Origin: Massilia terrae
GTDB taxonomy: Bacteria; Pseudomonadota; Gammaproteobacteria; Burkholderiales; Burkholderiaceae_D
Direction: 5' to 3'
NCBI RefSeq assembly: GCF_024753145.1
Contig: NZ_JANUGU010000003.1
Location: 1-64,000 of the forward strand
Length of the DNA: 64,000 bases
Below are positions 1 through 9,303 of this stretch, one piece after another. A model generated the notes under the pieces. That model did no database searches, was not told the DNA's origin, and worked only from the letters and a program-made list of their open reading frames with translations. How positions within the stretch are numbered: position 1 is the first letter of the stretch; every line of letters begins with the position of its first letter. The position numbers and the translations under genes are program-made.

Positions 1-3
1 GCC

Positions 4-37
4 TGCCCCCGCGGAGGCGGGGGGGCGGGAACGACGG
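4..37. repeat. Degenerate copy of the dispersed palindromic repeat
   Basis: This short GC-rich stretch carries a CCCCGCGG-AGGCGGGG inverted pair followed by CGGGAACGACGG, which is one arm of the palindromic repeat seen intact elsewhere in the window. It lies just downstream of the first minus-strand gene, the usual position for this family here. The copy is decayed and cut by the window edge. Confidence 0.5.
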
Positions 38-57
38 TAACGCGAATCCCCTCCGCC

Positions 58-801
58 TCAGATCCCTTCCACCAGCCGCATTGCAAAGATCATCGGCAAG
101 CCCACCCCGATCACCCGCCGCGCCGCAGCGCCGTGGTCGTAGGGGACCCTGAAGTAGCTCAGCTCCCGCGTCGCATCGTCGTACATCGCATAGCAGGCCG
201 CGTTGTTGCCGTCGCGCGGCTGGCCCACCGCCCCCGGAATCGCGAGGTACTGGTGCTCCGGATCGAGCACGATGCGCGTGCCCGACTGCGGCTGGTGCGT
301 GCCCATCCGGCCGTCCGCCGTGCGGCGGTACAGCGCCGGCGCGTGCACGTGGCCCGAGAACACCACCTTGCTGGCGGTCGCGCGCAGCGACCGCTCCGCC
401 TGCTCCGGCTTCTTCACGTATTCCCACTGGATCGGATCCTCGGCGCTGGCATGCACGAACAGCATGCCGTCGAGCTGGCGCGTGAGCGGCAGCTGGCCGA
501 GGAATTCCACGTGCGCCGGCGACATCTGGCTGCGGGTCCATTCGATGGTCGCCAGGGTCTCGGGATGCATCTTGGGCCGCGCCACACTGGCGATCGTGTA
601 GTCGTGGTTGCCCTGCACCGCCACCGCGCCGCGCGCGACGTAGGCCATCACCGTGTCCACCACCCAGGCCGGGTCGCCGCCGTAGCCGACCAGGTCGCCC
701 AGGAAGGCATATTGATCGGCGCCCTGCTGGCCGGCGTGTTCGAGGCAGGCGGTCAGCGCTTCGCGGTTCGCATGCAGGTCGGTGAGCAGGGCCAGGCGCA
801 T
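58..801 (-). CDS. Metallophosphoesterase (calcineurin-like, YfcE/diadenosine-type)
   Basis: This 247-residue protein is a calcineurin-like metallophosphoesterase and probably a soluble cytoplasmic phosphodiesterase or phosphatase. The dinuclear-metal motifs are all present in order: D8-x-H10 in TDLHAN, G35-D36 in GDLVGYGG, G64-N-H-D67 in GNHD, H117, and G150-H-V-H153 in SGHVHAP. A GAGGAG ribosome-binding site lies just before the ATG. The gene begins 15 bases after queC ends and is probably co-transcribed with it. The natural substrate cannot be told from sequence, and no link to queuosine synthesis is implied beyond adjacency. Confidence 0.88.
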   Translation of the reverse strand: MRLALLTDLHANREALTACLEHAGQQGADQYAFLGDLVGYGGDPAWVVDTVMAYVARGAVAVQGNHDYTIASVARPKMHPETLATIEWTRSQMSPAHVEFLGQLPLTRQLDGMLFVHASAEDPIQWEYVKKPEQAERSLRATASKVVFSGHVHAPALYRRTADGRMGTHQPQSGTRIVLDPEHQYLAIPGAVGQPRDGNNAACYAMYDDATRELSYFRVPYDHGAAARRVIGVGLPMIFAMRLVEGI

Positions 802-816
802 GTCGCTCCTCGTGGA

Positions 817-1527
817 TCAGGCGCCGCGGCTGGCGGCAAACTGTTCGTAGCCGCGCGCGCGCAGCTCGCAGGCCGGGCAGTGGCCGCAGCCATAGCCCCA
901 TTCGTGGCGTTCGCCGCGCTCGCCCAGGTAGCAGGTATGGGTCTCGAAGCGGATCAGGTCCACCAGCGGCTGGCCGCCGGCCTCGAAGGCCAGTTCCCAA
1001 GTCTGCTTTTTATCGATCCACATCAGCGGCGTCTCGACGCGCTGGCGCGTGTCCATGCCGAGATTGAGCGCGACCTGCAGCGCCTTCATGGTGTCGTCGC
1101 GGCAGTCGGGATAGCCGGAGAAATCGGTCTCGCACATGCCGCCCACCAGCACCGTCAGGCCGCGGCGGTAGGCCACGGTGGCGGCCACCGTCATGAACAG
1201 CAGGTTGCGGCCCGGGACGAAGGTGTTGGGCAGCCCGTTGGCCTGCATCTGGATCTCGACATTGCTGGTCAGCGCGGTGTCGGAGATCTTCGAGATCAGC
1301 GACAGGTCGATCATGTGGTCGTGGCCGAGGCGCGCGTCCCACTCCGGCGACAGGGCGCGCATCCCCGACAGCACCGCCGGCCGCACCGCCAGCTCGATCG
1401 CGTGGCGCTGGCCATAATCGAAGCCGATGGTCTCGACGCGCCCGAAGCGCTGCAGCGCCCACGCGAGGCAGGTAGTGGAGTCTTGTCCGCCGCTGAAGAG
1501 AACCAGCGCGCTGTCGTGTGCTTGCAT
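817..1527 (-). CDS. queC: 7-cyano-7-deazaguanine synthase QueC
   Basis: QueC converts 7-carboxy-7-deazaguanine to preQ0 with ATP and ammonia, in the queuosine tRNA-modification pathway. The 236-residue protein has the family's PP-loop SGGQDSTT at residues 12-19 and the C-terminal zinc-site cysteines C199, C214, C217 and C220 (GCGHCPAC). Length is normal. The reading frame stays open far upstream, across tamA on the other strand. I chose the ATG directly before the conserved ALVLFSGG strand, because everything upstream is antisense composition. No other que genes are in the window, and I saw no clear preQ1 riboswitch in the 81-base gap to tamA. Confidence 0.95.
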   Translation of the reverse strand: MQAHDSALVLFSGGQDSTTCLAWALQRFGRVETIGFDYGQRHAIELAVRPAVLSGMRALSPEWDARLGHDHMIDLSLISKISDTALTSNVEIQMQANGLPNTFVPGRNLLFMTVAATVAYRRGLTVLVGGMCETDFSGYPDCRDDTMKALQVALNLGMDTRQRVETPLMWIDKKQTWELAFEAGGQPLVDLIRFETHTCYLGERGERHEWGYGCGHCPACELRARGYEQFAASRGA

Positions 1528-1608
1528 CAGAAGTTTCCGGGGTTTAACGTTCGCCTGCCGCTTTGCCAATCCGTTAAGATGAGCTGAGATCGGTAAGAAT
1601 GGAGAGAT

Positions 1609-3447
1609 ATGTCCTGCGCAGGCCTGAATCAGTCGATAGCAAGGGCGCGGCAAGCACGAATTTTGGCACAAATCGTGTTGGCCGTGTATTTCCTGCTGGG
1701 CATGCACACCCCATATGCACAGGAGGCGCCAAAGGCGGCGCCGGCCGCCGTGCGCTACGACGTGCAGGTGAACGCGCCGCGCGCGCTGGCCACCCTGCTG
1801 CGCGATAACCTCGACCTCGAACGCTGGCGCGGCAACCCGCGCATCGACATGGCGCAGCTGGCCCGCATGGTCAAGGACGCGCCGGAACAGGTACGCACCC
1901 TGGTCGAGACCGAGGGCTACTACAGCCCGCAGATCGAGGCCAGGCTCGACACCAGCGGCGCCACCCCGGTGGCGCGCATCAGCGTCGATCCCGGCACGCC
2001 GACCACCGTCAGCACGGTCGAGATCGAGCTGCACGGCTTCGCCACCGAAGGCGCCGGCGAACCCTTCGACCCGGCCGCGCTGCGCAAGGACTGGGCCCTG
2101 CCCTCCGGCCGGCGCTTCCGCAACGCCGACTGGGAAACCGCCAAGCGCGACCTGCTGCGCCAGGTGAACCGCAGCCGCTTCGCGCGCGCCCAGCTGGCCG
2201 AATCGCGCGCCACGGTCGATCCGGCCGCGCACACGGCGGCGCTGCGGATCGTGGTCGACAGCGGGCCGGACGTGCACTTCGGCCAGCTCAACCTGGTCGG
2301 CCTGAATCGCTATCCGCGCACCGTGGTCACCAACCTGAACAAGATCACCCCGGGCGACCCGTACAGCGAGGCCGACCTGCAGGCCTTCCAGACGCGGCTG
2401 CAGGACACCGGCTATTTCAGCAGCGTCGAGGTGAGCCTGGACAGCAGCGGCCAGGAAGCGGCAACCGCGGAGGCGCCCAACAGTGCCGCGCTGACGCTGC
2501 CGGTGCTGGTGCGCGTCACCGAGAACAAGCAGCGCAACGTCGAGTCGGGCGTCGGCTACTCGACCAACACCGGCATGCGCGGCCAGGTCGCCTACAACGA
2601 CCTGAATGTGGCCGGCACGCGCCTGAAAAGCCGCCTGCTTCTGCAGCAGCGCCAGCAGACCGGACGCGCCGACTTCTACTGGCCGACCACCGCCCAAGGC
2701 TACGAGTACAGCGTCGGCGGCGGCATCGACCGCACCGACGTCGAGGGCCAGGTGCTGAACGTGGCCAGCGTGTCGGGCACGCGCGCCTGGGGCACGCCGC
2801 GGCTGCAGCAAAGCCTGACGCTGGAAGCGCTGACCGAATTGCGCACCCTGGACGACGAGCCGGGCATCCGCAGCAAGAGCCTGCCGCTCACCTACAGCAT
2901 TACCAAGCGCGAGCTGGACAACCTGGTCACGCCCAAGCGCGGCTACGTGCTGTCGGGACAGCTGGGCGGCGCGCTGCTGCCGGTGCTGACCGACCGCCAG
3001 TTCGTGCGCGCCTACGCCCGCGCCTTCCTGCTGCGCCCTCTCGGCACCGACTTCACGCTGGTGCTGCGCGCGGAGGCAGGTGCGGTCGCCTCCAAATCCA
3101 AGGCCGGCGTGCCGGCCACCTTCCTGTTCCGCGCCGGCGGCGACCAGTCGGTGCGCGGCTACGGCTACCAGGAGCTGGGCGTGCGCGAAGACGGCGCGGT
3201 CGCCGGCGGCCGCTACATCGCCACCGGCAGCGCCGAGCTGCAGTACTGGTTCAAGCCGACCTGGGGCGCCGCGGTGTTCTATGATGCGGGCAATGCGGCC
3301 GACCGCGTGGCCGACCTGCGGCCCAAGGTCGGCTATGGCGTCGGCGCGCGCTGGCGCAGCCCGGCCGGCCCGATCAACGTCGACGTCGCCTATGGCCAGG
3401 CGGTGCGCAAGGTGCGCCTGCACTTCTCGCTGGGGTTCACGTTCTGA
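1609..3447 (+). CDS. tamA: TamA, outer-membrane Omp85-family translocation subunit
   Basis: TamA is the Omp85 (BamA-like) outer-membrane half of the translocation and assembly module. The 612-residue protein has an N-terminal hydrophobic segment ending near AYAQ/YAQE (residues 20-39), POTRA-like repeats up to about residue 300, and a C-terminal beta-barrel. The barrel has the diagnostic [15 protein letters not shown] loop near residue 515 and ends in an aromatic residue (LGFTF). A GGAGA ribosome site precedes the ATG. Its stop codon overlaps the tamB start by one base (TGATG), so the two are translationally coupled. Length is slightly above the 577 residues of the E. coli protein. Confidence 0.93.
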   Translation: MSCAGLNQSIARARQARILAQIVLAVYFLLGMHTPYAQEAPKAAPAAVRYDVQVNAPRALATLLRDNLDLERWRGNPRIDMAQLARMVKDAPEQVRTLVETEGYYSPQIEARLDTSGATPVARISVDPGTPTTVSTVEIELHGFATEGAGEPFDPAALRKDWALPSGRRFRNADWETAKRDLLRQVNRSRFARAQLAESRATVDPAAHTAALRIVVDSGPDVHFGQLNLVGLNRYPRTVVTNLNKITPGDPYSEADLQAFQTRLQDTGYFSSVEVSLDSSGQEAATAEAPNSAALTLPVLVRVTENKQRNVESGVGYSTNTGMRGQVAYNDLNVAGTRLKSRLLLQQRQQTGRADFYWPTTAQGYEYSVGGGIDRTDVEGQVLNVASVSGTRAWGTPRLQQSLTLEALTELRTLDDEPGIRSKSLPLTYSITKRELDNLVTPKRGYVLSGQLGGALLPVLTDRQFVRAYARAFLLRPLGTDFTLVLRAEAGAVASKSKAGVPATFLFRAGGDQSVRGYGYQELGVREDGAVAGGRYIATGSAELQYWFKPTWGAAVFYDAGNAADRVADLRPKVGYGVGARWRSPAGPINVDVAYGQAVRKVRLHFSLGFTF

Positions 3448-6400
3448 TGGATAGCACCGCAAGCACTCCCACTCCCGCTCCACGCAAGCCACGGCGCTGG
3501 CCGCGCCGGCTCGCGCTCGGCATCGCCATCCTGTTCGCGCTGCTGGCCGGTGGCCTGTGGTACGCCGGCCGCCAGTCGACCCTGCAGTGGTTCGCCGAGA
3601 AGGTGTCGAACAAGACCGGTGGCCGGATCAAGATGACCGGCATCACCGGATCGCTGTACGGGCCGATGCACGTCGACCATATCGTTTATCGCACCGAAGA
3701 CCAGCTGCTCACCATCGACAATGTGGACGTGGTGTGGTCGGTGTCACGCGTGTTCGGCGGGGTGATGTACATCGATACCCTGCGCGCGGCCAGCCTGCGC
3801 TCCGAGACCTTGCGTGAAACGCCGCCGCAGCCGATGCCGGCGTCGATCACGCCGCCGTTCGCGGTCACGATCCGCGATGCAAAGCTGGACAAGGCGGTCT
3901 TCGTCAGCAAGGGTGCGGCCACCGAGATCGACCGCATTCACTTCGGCGTGCAGGGCGACCGGCGCGGCTGGCGCGTGAATGGGGCCGGCGCCGCCACGCC
4001 CTGGGGCCAGCTGGCCGCCGACGGCAGCATCGACAGCGCCAAGCCCTACAAGCTCAATTTCAACGTTGGCCTGGCGCAGAGCGCATCGCAATCGCCGCAT
4101 CCGGCGCGCCTGAGCCTGCACGCGGGCGGCGACCTCGCCACAACCATCGTCGACGCCACCGGGCAGGCCGGCCGCGCCACCGGCAGTGGCCACCTTGAGC
4201 TGGCGCCGTACGAAACCATTCCTCTGCACGCGTTCACGCTCAAGGGCCGCAACCTCGATCCCGGCTTTTTCAGTCCCGGACTGCCGACCGCCGACCTGAC
4301 GGTGGCGGTGGCGGCCCGTATCGGGCGCGACCAGTCGGTGAACGGCAGCGTCGACCTGGCCAACGACGGCCCGGCCGGCACCATCGACCAGCAGCGCCTG
4401 CCCCTGCGCGCGCTGCAGGCGCGGCTGGGCGGCAGCCTGACATCGATGACGATTTCCGGCGTGCTGCTCGACTTCGGCAAGGCCGGCGCATTCACCGGCA
4501 GCGGCAGCGTGCAGCGGCCAGCCGGCACGCAAGGCCTGGGTGTGGCCGACTTCACGCTGCAAACGAAGCGGCTCGACCTGCACGAGCTGCACGGCAAATT
4601 GAACCCGACCGCCATCGCGGGCGAGCTGCGGGTAGGCAGCGAAAAAGACACGCAGACCCTGCGCGCGAACTTCGCCGAGAAGAATCTGCGGCTGGCCGTG
4701 CAGGCTACGCTGTCCGGCAACGCGGTGCAGGTACAGGAAGCGCAGCTCAGGGCCGGTAACGGCGTGATCACGCTGCGCGGCAGCGGCAGGCTGGATGGCG
4801 ACAAGCCGTTCAAGGCGAATGGCAGCGTCGCGCATTTCAACCCGGCGGCGCTGGGCGCGCTGCCCGCCGCTGACCTGAACGCGACGCTCGCCGCGAGCGG
4901 CAGGCTGGCGCCGGAATGGGCCACCACGCTCGACTTCACGGTCGCGCCCAGCCGCCTGTTCGGGCAGACGCTGTCGGGCAAGGGCAAGCTGGATGCGGAC
5001 GCGAAGCATGTCAGCCGTGTCGATGCGCAGCTCGCGCTAGGCCGCAACACGGCGGAACTGCGCGGCGCTTTCGGCGCGCCCGGCGAACGGCTGCGCTGGC
5101 GCCTGGACGGCCGCCAGCTCGACGCCCTGCGCGCGGGCCTGTACGGCAGCGTCATCGCCAGCGGCGAAATCACCGGCACGATGGCCGAGCCGCGCACCAG
5201 CTTCACGCTCGACGCCAGCGGCATGGGCTGGTCCACGGCCAAGCCGCGCCCGGCGAATGGCACGCTGCACGCGAGCGGCGATGCGCGGCTGGTGAGCGAA
5301 GGCAGCCAGCGCGTGGCGGTGCTCAAGGCCAGCGGCAGTGCCCAACAATTCAATCCGGCCGCATTCGGTTCACCACTGTCCGGCAGCATCAACGCCAGCT
5401 TCGACGCCAGTGGCCGCGCCGGCAAGGACTGGCGCGGCGCGATCAAGCTCACGCTGCAGCCGCAATCGACGCTGTCCGGCGCGCCGCTGTCGGGCCACGC
5501 AAACGTCGAGGCCGACCGCGCGCACGTGTCGAACACTGACATCCAGCTGCAGCTTGGACCGAACATGGCGAGCGCGCGCGGCGCCTTCGGCCGCGCCGGC
5601 GACAAGCTGGACTGGCGCATCGACGCGCCCAAACTGGCTGCCCTCGGCGCCGGCTACGCGGGCCAATTGCGCGGCGAAGGCAGGCTGTCCGGCAGCATGG
5701 AGGCGCCGTCGCTCTCGGCGCGTCTGGACGGACAAGGGCTGGCCTTCCTCGGCCGCTACTCGGTACGCGCGCTGTCGGCCAGCGCCAGCCTCGGTTCCGG
5801 CCACGGCGCCCGGGATCCGCTGGTGGCCGACGTGCAGGTGAGCGACTTCGCCAGCGGCGACACCAAGGTCGCGGCGCTGCGCCTGCAGACCAGTGGCACG
5901 CGTGGCGCGCACACTATCGCCTTCGCGGCGCGCGGCGCCAACTTCGACGCCGCCGCGCAGGTCAGCGGCGGCTGGACCGGCGACTCGTGGAACGGCACCG
6001 TCGGCGTGCTACGCAACCGCGGCCAGTACGCCTTCGAGCTGCAGGCCCCGATCCCGCTGCGCGTGGCCACCCTGCCCGGCTCCGGCGTGGGCGGCCTGCT
6101 GCACCCGGACCAGATCGCCTTGAACGGCGCGGTGATCCGCCTGCCGGCGGGCAGCGTGACGATCGACTCGCTGGTCAAGCTCGGGCCGCGCTGGAACAGC
6201 CGCGGCAGCGCCACCGGCGTCACGCTCAACTACCTGACCCAGTTCTCGCCCAACCTCGCGCAGTCCGTCAGCGGCGACCTGGTGCTGGGAGCGCAATGGG
6301 CGCTCGACCTGCGCACCGCCGCCGCCACTGGCGGTTCGGCGCCGGCGCTGGACGGCATGGTGCGTGTGTTCCGCGAAGGCGGCGACGTCAACGCCGGCGC

Positions 6401-7856
6401 CGATATCCCGGTGGCGCTGGGCCTGCGCACGCTCGACGCGCGCGCCGAGGTCGTTGCGGGCGTGCTCAAGGCGCGGCTGGACATGGATGGCGCCCGCGCC
6501 GGCCGCACCCATGCCGAGGCCAACGTCCAGCTGCTGAATGGCCTGGTGGCCGACGACAGCCCGGTGCGCTTCGCGGCCAACGCCGACATGCCGTCGATCG
6601 CGTGGCTGGCGCCGCTGACCGGGCAGCCCGGCATGAACCTCGACGGCACGCTGCACCTGGCGCTCACGGGCAGCGGCACCATCGGTGCGCCGGCGCTCGA
6701 CGGCAGCATCAATGGCGACAACCTGCTGGTGCGCTGGACCGACCAGGGCGTCAACCTGCGCGGCGGCGTGCTGCGCGCACAGCTCGGCGGCGAGCAACTG
6801 AAGCTGCAGCAGCTGTCATTCAACGGCCCGAGCGGCAACGTGACGGCGCAGGGCGCGATGCGTTTTGGCGGCGGCGCCGCCGGCATCGACCTGAAGCTGG
6901 TCGCCAACAAGCTGGAGGCGCTGTCCCTGCCCGACCGCACCGTGGTCGTGAGCGGCCAGGCCACGCTGGTGCGCGACGCCCAGCACTTCGCACTCGAAGG
7001 CGATTTCCGCGCCGACCGCGCGCTGATCGACATGCCGCCGCAGGGCCGCCCGACCATCTCGGACGACGTGGTCGTGATCGGCCGCACGCCGCCGGAAGCG
7101 AAGACGAAACAGGAATCCGCTACGCCGCTGACCATCGACCTGACCGCCGACCTGGGCGACGACTTCCGCCTGCGCGGCAAGGGCATCGACGCGACGCTCG
7201 GCGGCAAGCTGCGCCTGCAGCGCGTCGGCCAGAAGTCGCCGCGGGTGAATGGCAGCATCCGTGTCGACAGCGGCACCTATTCGGCCTACGGCCAGAAGCT
7301 CAGCATCGAGCACGGTATGCTGACTTTCAGCGGCCCGTACGACAATCCCTCGCTCGACATCCTCGCGGTACGCAAGACTACCAATGGCGAGCAGCCTAGC
7401 GAGACCAATGTCGAAGCCGGCGTGGAGGTGCGCGGGACGGCGCAGTATCCGGTCGCGAAGCTGGTGTCGACGCCGACGGTGCCGGACAGCGAGAAACTGT
7501 CATGGCTGGTGCTCGGCCACGGCATGCAGGGCACGAATGCGAACGAGTCCGACGTGCTGGGCGCGGCAGCGAGTGCACTGCTGTCCGGCTCGGGCGGCGG
7601 CTTCCAGAACAAGATCGCGGGATCGCTGGGGCTGGACGAGATCGGCGTGTCGGGCGCGGCCAAGGGCCTGGAGAGCACCGTGGTCACGGTCGGCAAGCGG
7701 CTGTCCTCGCGGGCCTACCTCAGCTTCGAGCAGGGAGCCAGCACGGCGTCGAGCGTGGTGCGCTTGCGTTACAAGCTGAACCCGCGCATCACGCTGCAGC
7801 TGCAGACCGGTACCAACACCGCGCTGGACGTGCTGTATTCGTGGGCGTTTGATTAA
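3447..7856 (+). CDS. tamB: TamB, inner-membrane-anchored translocation/lipid-transport protein
   Basis: TamB is an AsmA-like periplasm-spanning protein that works with TamA in outer-membrane protein assembly and probably phospholipid transport. The 1469-residue product has an N-terminal membrane anchor (residues about 18-40), a long stretch of amphipathic beta-repeats, and the conserved TamB C-terminal domain (VLGHGM, then [11 protein letters not shown], ending in LYSWAFD). It is longer than E. coli TamB (1259). Part of the extra length is a visible internal duplication: residues about 463-633 and 634-800 align around NPAA(L/F)G, then LSG, then RGAFG. It starts inside the tamA stop codon. Confidence 0.93.
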   Translation: MDSTASTPTPAPRKPRRWPRRLALGIAILFALLAGGLWYAGRQSTLQWFAEKVSNKTGGRIKMTGITGSLYGPMHVDHIVYRTEDQLLTIDNVDVVWSVSRVFGGVMYIDTLRAASLRSETLRETPPQPMPASITPPFAVTIRDAKLDKAVFVSKGAATEIDRIHFGVQGDRRGWRVNGAGAATPWGQLAADGSIDSAKPYKLNFNVGLAQSASQSPHPARLSLHAGGDLATTIVDATGQAGRATGSGHLELAPYETIPLHAFTLKGRNLDPGFFSPGLPTADLTVAVAARIGRDQSVNGSVDLANDGPAGTIDQQRLPLRALQARLGGSLTSMTISGVLLDFGKAGAFTGSGSVQRPAGTQGLGVADFTLQTKRLDLHELHGKLNPTAIAGELRVGSEKDTQTLRANFAEKNLRLAVQATLSGNAVQVQEAQLRAGNGVITLRGSGRLDGDKPFKANGSVAHFNPAALGALPAADLNATLAASGRLAPEWATTLDFTVAPSRLFGQTLSGKGKLDADAKHVSRVDAQLALGRNTAELRGAFGAPGERLRWRLDGRQLDALRAGLYGSVIASGEITGTMAEPRTSFTLDASGMGWSTAKPRPANGTLHASGDARLVSEGSQRVAVLKASGSAQQFNPAAFGSPLSGSINASFDASGRAGKDWRGAIKLTLQPQSTLSGAPLSGHANVEADRAHVSNTDIQLQLGPNMASARGAFGRAGDKLDWRIDAPKLAALGAGYAGQLRGEGRLSGSMEAPSLSARLDGQGLAFLGRYSVRALSASASLGSGHGARDPLVADVQVSDFASGDTKVAALRLQTSGTRGAHTIAFAARGANFDAAAQVSGGWTGDSWNGTVGVLRNRGQYAFELQAPIPLRVATLPGSGVGGLLHPDQIALNGAVIRLPAGSVTIDSLVKLGPRWNSRGSATGVTLNYLTQFSPNLAQSVSGDLVLGAQWALDLRTAAATGGSAPALDGMVRVFREGGDVNAGADIPVALGLRTLDARAEVVAGVLKARLDMDGARAGRTHAEANVQLLNGLVADDSPVRFAANADMPSIAWLAPLTGQPGMNLDGTLHLALTGSGTIGAPALDGSINGDNLLVRWTDQGVNLRGGVLRAQLGGEQLKLQQLSFNGPSGNVTAQGAMRFGGGAAGIDLKLVANKLEALSLPDRTVVVSGQATLVRDAQHFALEGDFRADRALIDMPPQGRPTISDDVVVIGRTPPEAKTKQESATPLTIDLTADLGDDFRLRGKGIDATLGGKLRLQRVGQKSPRVNGSIRVDSGTYSAYGQKLSIEHGMLTFSGPYDNPSLDILAVRKTTNGEQPSETNVEAGVEVRGTAQYPVAKLVSTPTVPDSEKLSWLVLGHGMQGTNANESDVLGAAASALLSGSGGGFQNKIAGSLGLDEIGVSGAAKGLESTVVTVGKRLSSRAYLSFEQGASTASSVVRLRYKLNPRITLQLQTGTNTALDVLYSWAFD

Positions 7857-7862
7857 TCACCC

Positions 7863-7896
7863 GACCGTCGTTCCCGCGCAGGCGGGAGCGACGGTC
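7863..7896. repeat. Palindromic repeat, single hairpin, 3' of tamB
   Basis: An inverted repeat with arms GACCGTCG / CGACGGTC around CCCGC-GCA-GGCGGG belongs to the dispersed repeat family. It could fold as a strong hairpin at the 3' end of the tamAB transcript. There is no long T-tract, so it is more likely a repeat or mRNA-stabilising hairpin than a classical terminator. Confidence 0.75.
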
Positions 7897-7909
7897 CGTT
7901 TATAGCGGC

Positions 7910-8092
7910 TTATAGCGACATCTTCGGCCGAGCGACGATGCTGGGATTATGATCCGGCGGCACCTGCTCATCGTCGCCCGGAATCTGCACTGGCGGATGG
8001 TGCGGGTGCGGGTTGTCGAAGGAGTCAGGGCTGGGTTCCTCGATCGGCTCCGGATCCGGGGCGCGGTGCGCCTCGACAGGCAAGGGCTTCAT
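7910..8092 (-). CDS. Small proline-, acidic- and histidine-rich hypothetical protein
   Basis: This 60-residue acidic protein is rich in proline, aspartate, glutamate and histidine (HPHHPP near residue 30). It has no cysteine, no membrane segment and no recognisable domain. An AGGAG ribosome site about eight bases before the ATG argues that it is translated. It ends close to the hairpin downstream of tamB, facing it, and starts about 100 bases before the divergent membrane-protein gene. The function is unknown. The composition suggests an intrinsically disordered cytoplasmic protein. Confidence 0.6.
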   Translation of the reverse strand: MKPLPVEAHRAPDPEPIEEPSPDSFDNPHPHHPPVQIPGDDEQVPPDHNPSIVARPKMSL

Positions 8093-8199
8093 GGCGCGAA
8101 TCTCCTCTGGATAGTCGATGCATCAACATACCACGGGCTGGTCCGACCCGCCGCCCGGCTGGATTACAATGGCGGATTCCAAACTAGGAGTCCCCATAC

Positions 8200-8712
8200 A
8201 TGGTAAACGCACCGATCGTCGCCATCGCCCTCGCTCCGCTGGTCGCATGGCGCGTCTACAGCCGCATCCGGCGCCTGACCACGCGCCAGCGCTCGCGCAC
8301 GTGGCGCCACCGGACCACGCTGGTGTTCTTCCCGCTGCTGGTGCTGATGCTGGGCCTGGGCGCGCTCTTCAGCCCGATGGCGCTGCTCGCGCTGGCCGTT
8401 GGGCTGGCGGCCGGCGTTGGCCTCGGCAATATCGGCATCCGCAAGACCACCTTCGAACAGGTCGGCGAGGAGTTCTACTTCACCCCGCACGCGCGCATCG
8501 GCGCGGTGGTGGCGCTGCTGTTCATCGGCCGCATGGGCTGGCGCGCCTGGGAGTGGTACATGAGCGACGGCGCGATCGCGCACCAGGATTTCGCGCGCAG
8601 CCCGCTGACGCTGGGCGTATTCGGCATCCTGGCCGGCTACTACATGACCTACGCGGTCGGCCTGCTGCGCTGGCGTAAGCGCAGCGCGCTGCCGGCGCTG
8701 CAGCAAGGGTGA
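8200..8712 (+). CDS. Four-helix membrane protein, first of a tandem paralogous pair
   Basis: This 170-residue integral membrane protein has about four hydrophobic helices (residues 4-20, 40-75, 100-118 and 140-160) and arginine-rich loops. The motif T-x-FE-x3-E-x-FYFTPHARIG near residues 84-102 is shared with the following gene. Protein layout and motif resemble the CcdC/DUF1453 group, but this assignment is uncertain. The next gene starts within its stop codon or three bases after it, so the two form an operon. Function unknown. Confidence 0.72.
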   Translation: MVNAPIVAIALAPLVAWRVYSRIRRLTTRQRSRTWRHRTTLVFFPLLVLMLGLGALFSPMALLALAVGLAAGVGLGNIGIRKTTFEQVGEEFYFTPHARIGAVVALLFIGRMGWRAWEWYMSDGAIAHQDFARSPLTLGVFGILAGYYMTYAVGLLRWRKRSALPALQQG

Positions 8713-8714
8713 CG

Positions 8715-9230
8715 ATGGACCTGACAACGATCGCGCTCCTGATCCTGGTGCCGGTGCTGGCCTGGCGCATCTACACGCGCGTCAAGTCGCGCATGGAGCG
8801 CCAGCGTTCCATCGTGTCGCGGCACTACACGGGCCTGCTGGTGTTCTTCGGGATGGTGGCGGTGCCCGCCAGCGAGATGAGCGACCCGCTGGCGATCGCC
8901 GCGCTGGCGGCCGGCACCGTGGCCGGACTGGCGCTCGGCGCCTACGGGCTGCGCCTCACGCGCTTCGAAGAGACCGAGGAAGGCTACTTCTTCACGCCCA
9001 ATGCGCGGCTCGGCGTCCTGATCGCGATGGCGCTGGTGGCGCGTGTGCTCTACCTCGGCGTGCTGATTTATGCGAACAAGGGCAGCAATATGCCTACGCC
9101 GCGCATCACGGACAGTCCGCTGACCATGCTGACGGTCGGGCTGGCGGCCGGGTACTTCTGGATGTATTCGCTGGGGCTGCTGCGGTGGCGGATGAAGGTG
9201 CGCAATGAGATCGGGACCTTCAAGCCGTAA
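8715..9230 (+). CDS. Four-helix membrane protein, second of the tandem pair
   Basis: This protein of about 171 residues is a clear paralogue of its upstream neighbour: same size, same helix spacing, same TRFEETEEGYFFTPNARLG block, and the same C-terminal GLLRWR after a GYxxxY helix. I chose the ATG three bases after the previous stop. An overlapping GTG at 8709 would add two residues. The pair probably arose by tandem duplication and may form a hetero-oligomer. No catalytic or haem residues stand out. It faces the SMC operon, with a bidirectional hairpin between them. Confidence 0.72.
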   Translation: MDLTTIALLILVPVLAWRIYTRVKSRMERQRSIVSRHYTGLLVFFGMVAVPASEMSDPLAIAALAAGTVAGLALGAYGLRLTRFEETEEGYFFTPNARLGVLIAMALVARVLYLGVLIYANKGSNMPTPRITDSPLTMLTVGLAAGYFWMYSLGLLRWRMKVRNEIGTFKP

Positions 9231-9233
9231 GGA

Positions 9234-9269
9234 AGAACGTCGTTCCCGCGCACGCGGGAACGACGTTCT
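9234..9269. repeat. Perfect 17-bp palindromic repeat
   Basis: AGAACGTCGTTCCCGCG and its exact reverse complement are separated by only CA. This is a near-ideal cruciform/hairpin and the cleanest single-hairpin copy of the dispersed repeat family. It begins three bases after the stop codon of the upstream gene. Confidence 0.85.
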
Positions 9270-9276
9270 CTCAAAG

Positions 9277-9303
9277 AAAAAGGGGCCGCGGCCCCTTTTC
9301 TTT
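9277..9303. terminator. Bidirectional rho-independent terminator between convergent genes
   Basis: The palindrome AAAAGGGGCC-GC-GGCCCCTTTT is followed by C and TTTTT on the plus strand and preceded by AAAGAAAA, so both strands read stem plus T-tract. It lies between the convergent membrane-protein and SMC-ATPase genes and can end both transcripts. Confidence 0.88.

Noticed and set aside
1528..1608. preQ1 riboswitch before queC
   Set aside because: The gap is short and lacks a recognisable H-type pseudoknot with an A-rich tail.
817..3492. A minus-strand frame of almost 900 codons that includes queC
   Set aside because: Only the last 236 codons resemble QueC. The rest is antisense to tamA, Arg/Ala/Gly-rich and of a type found opposite every high-GC gene here.
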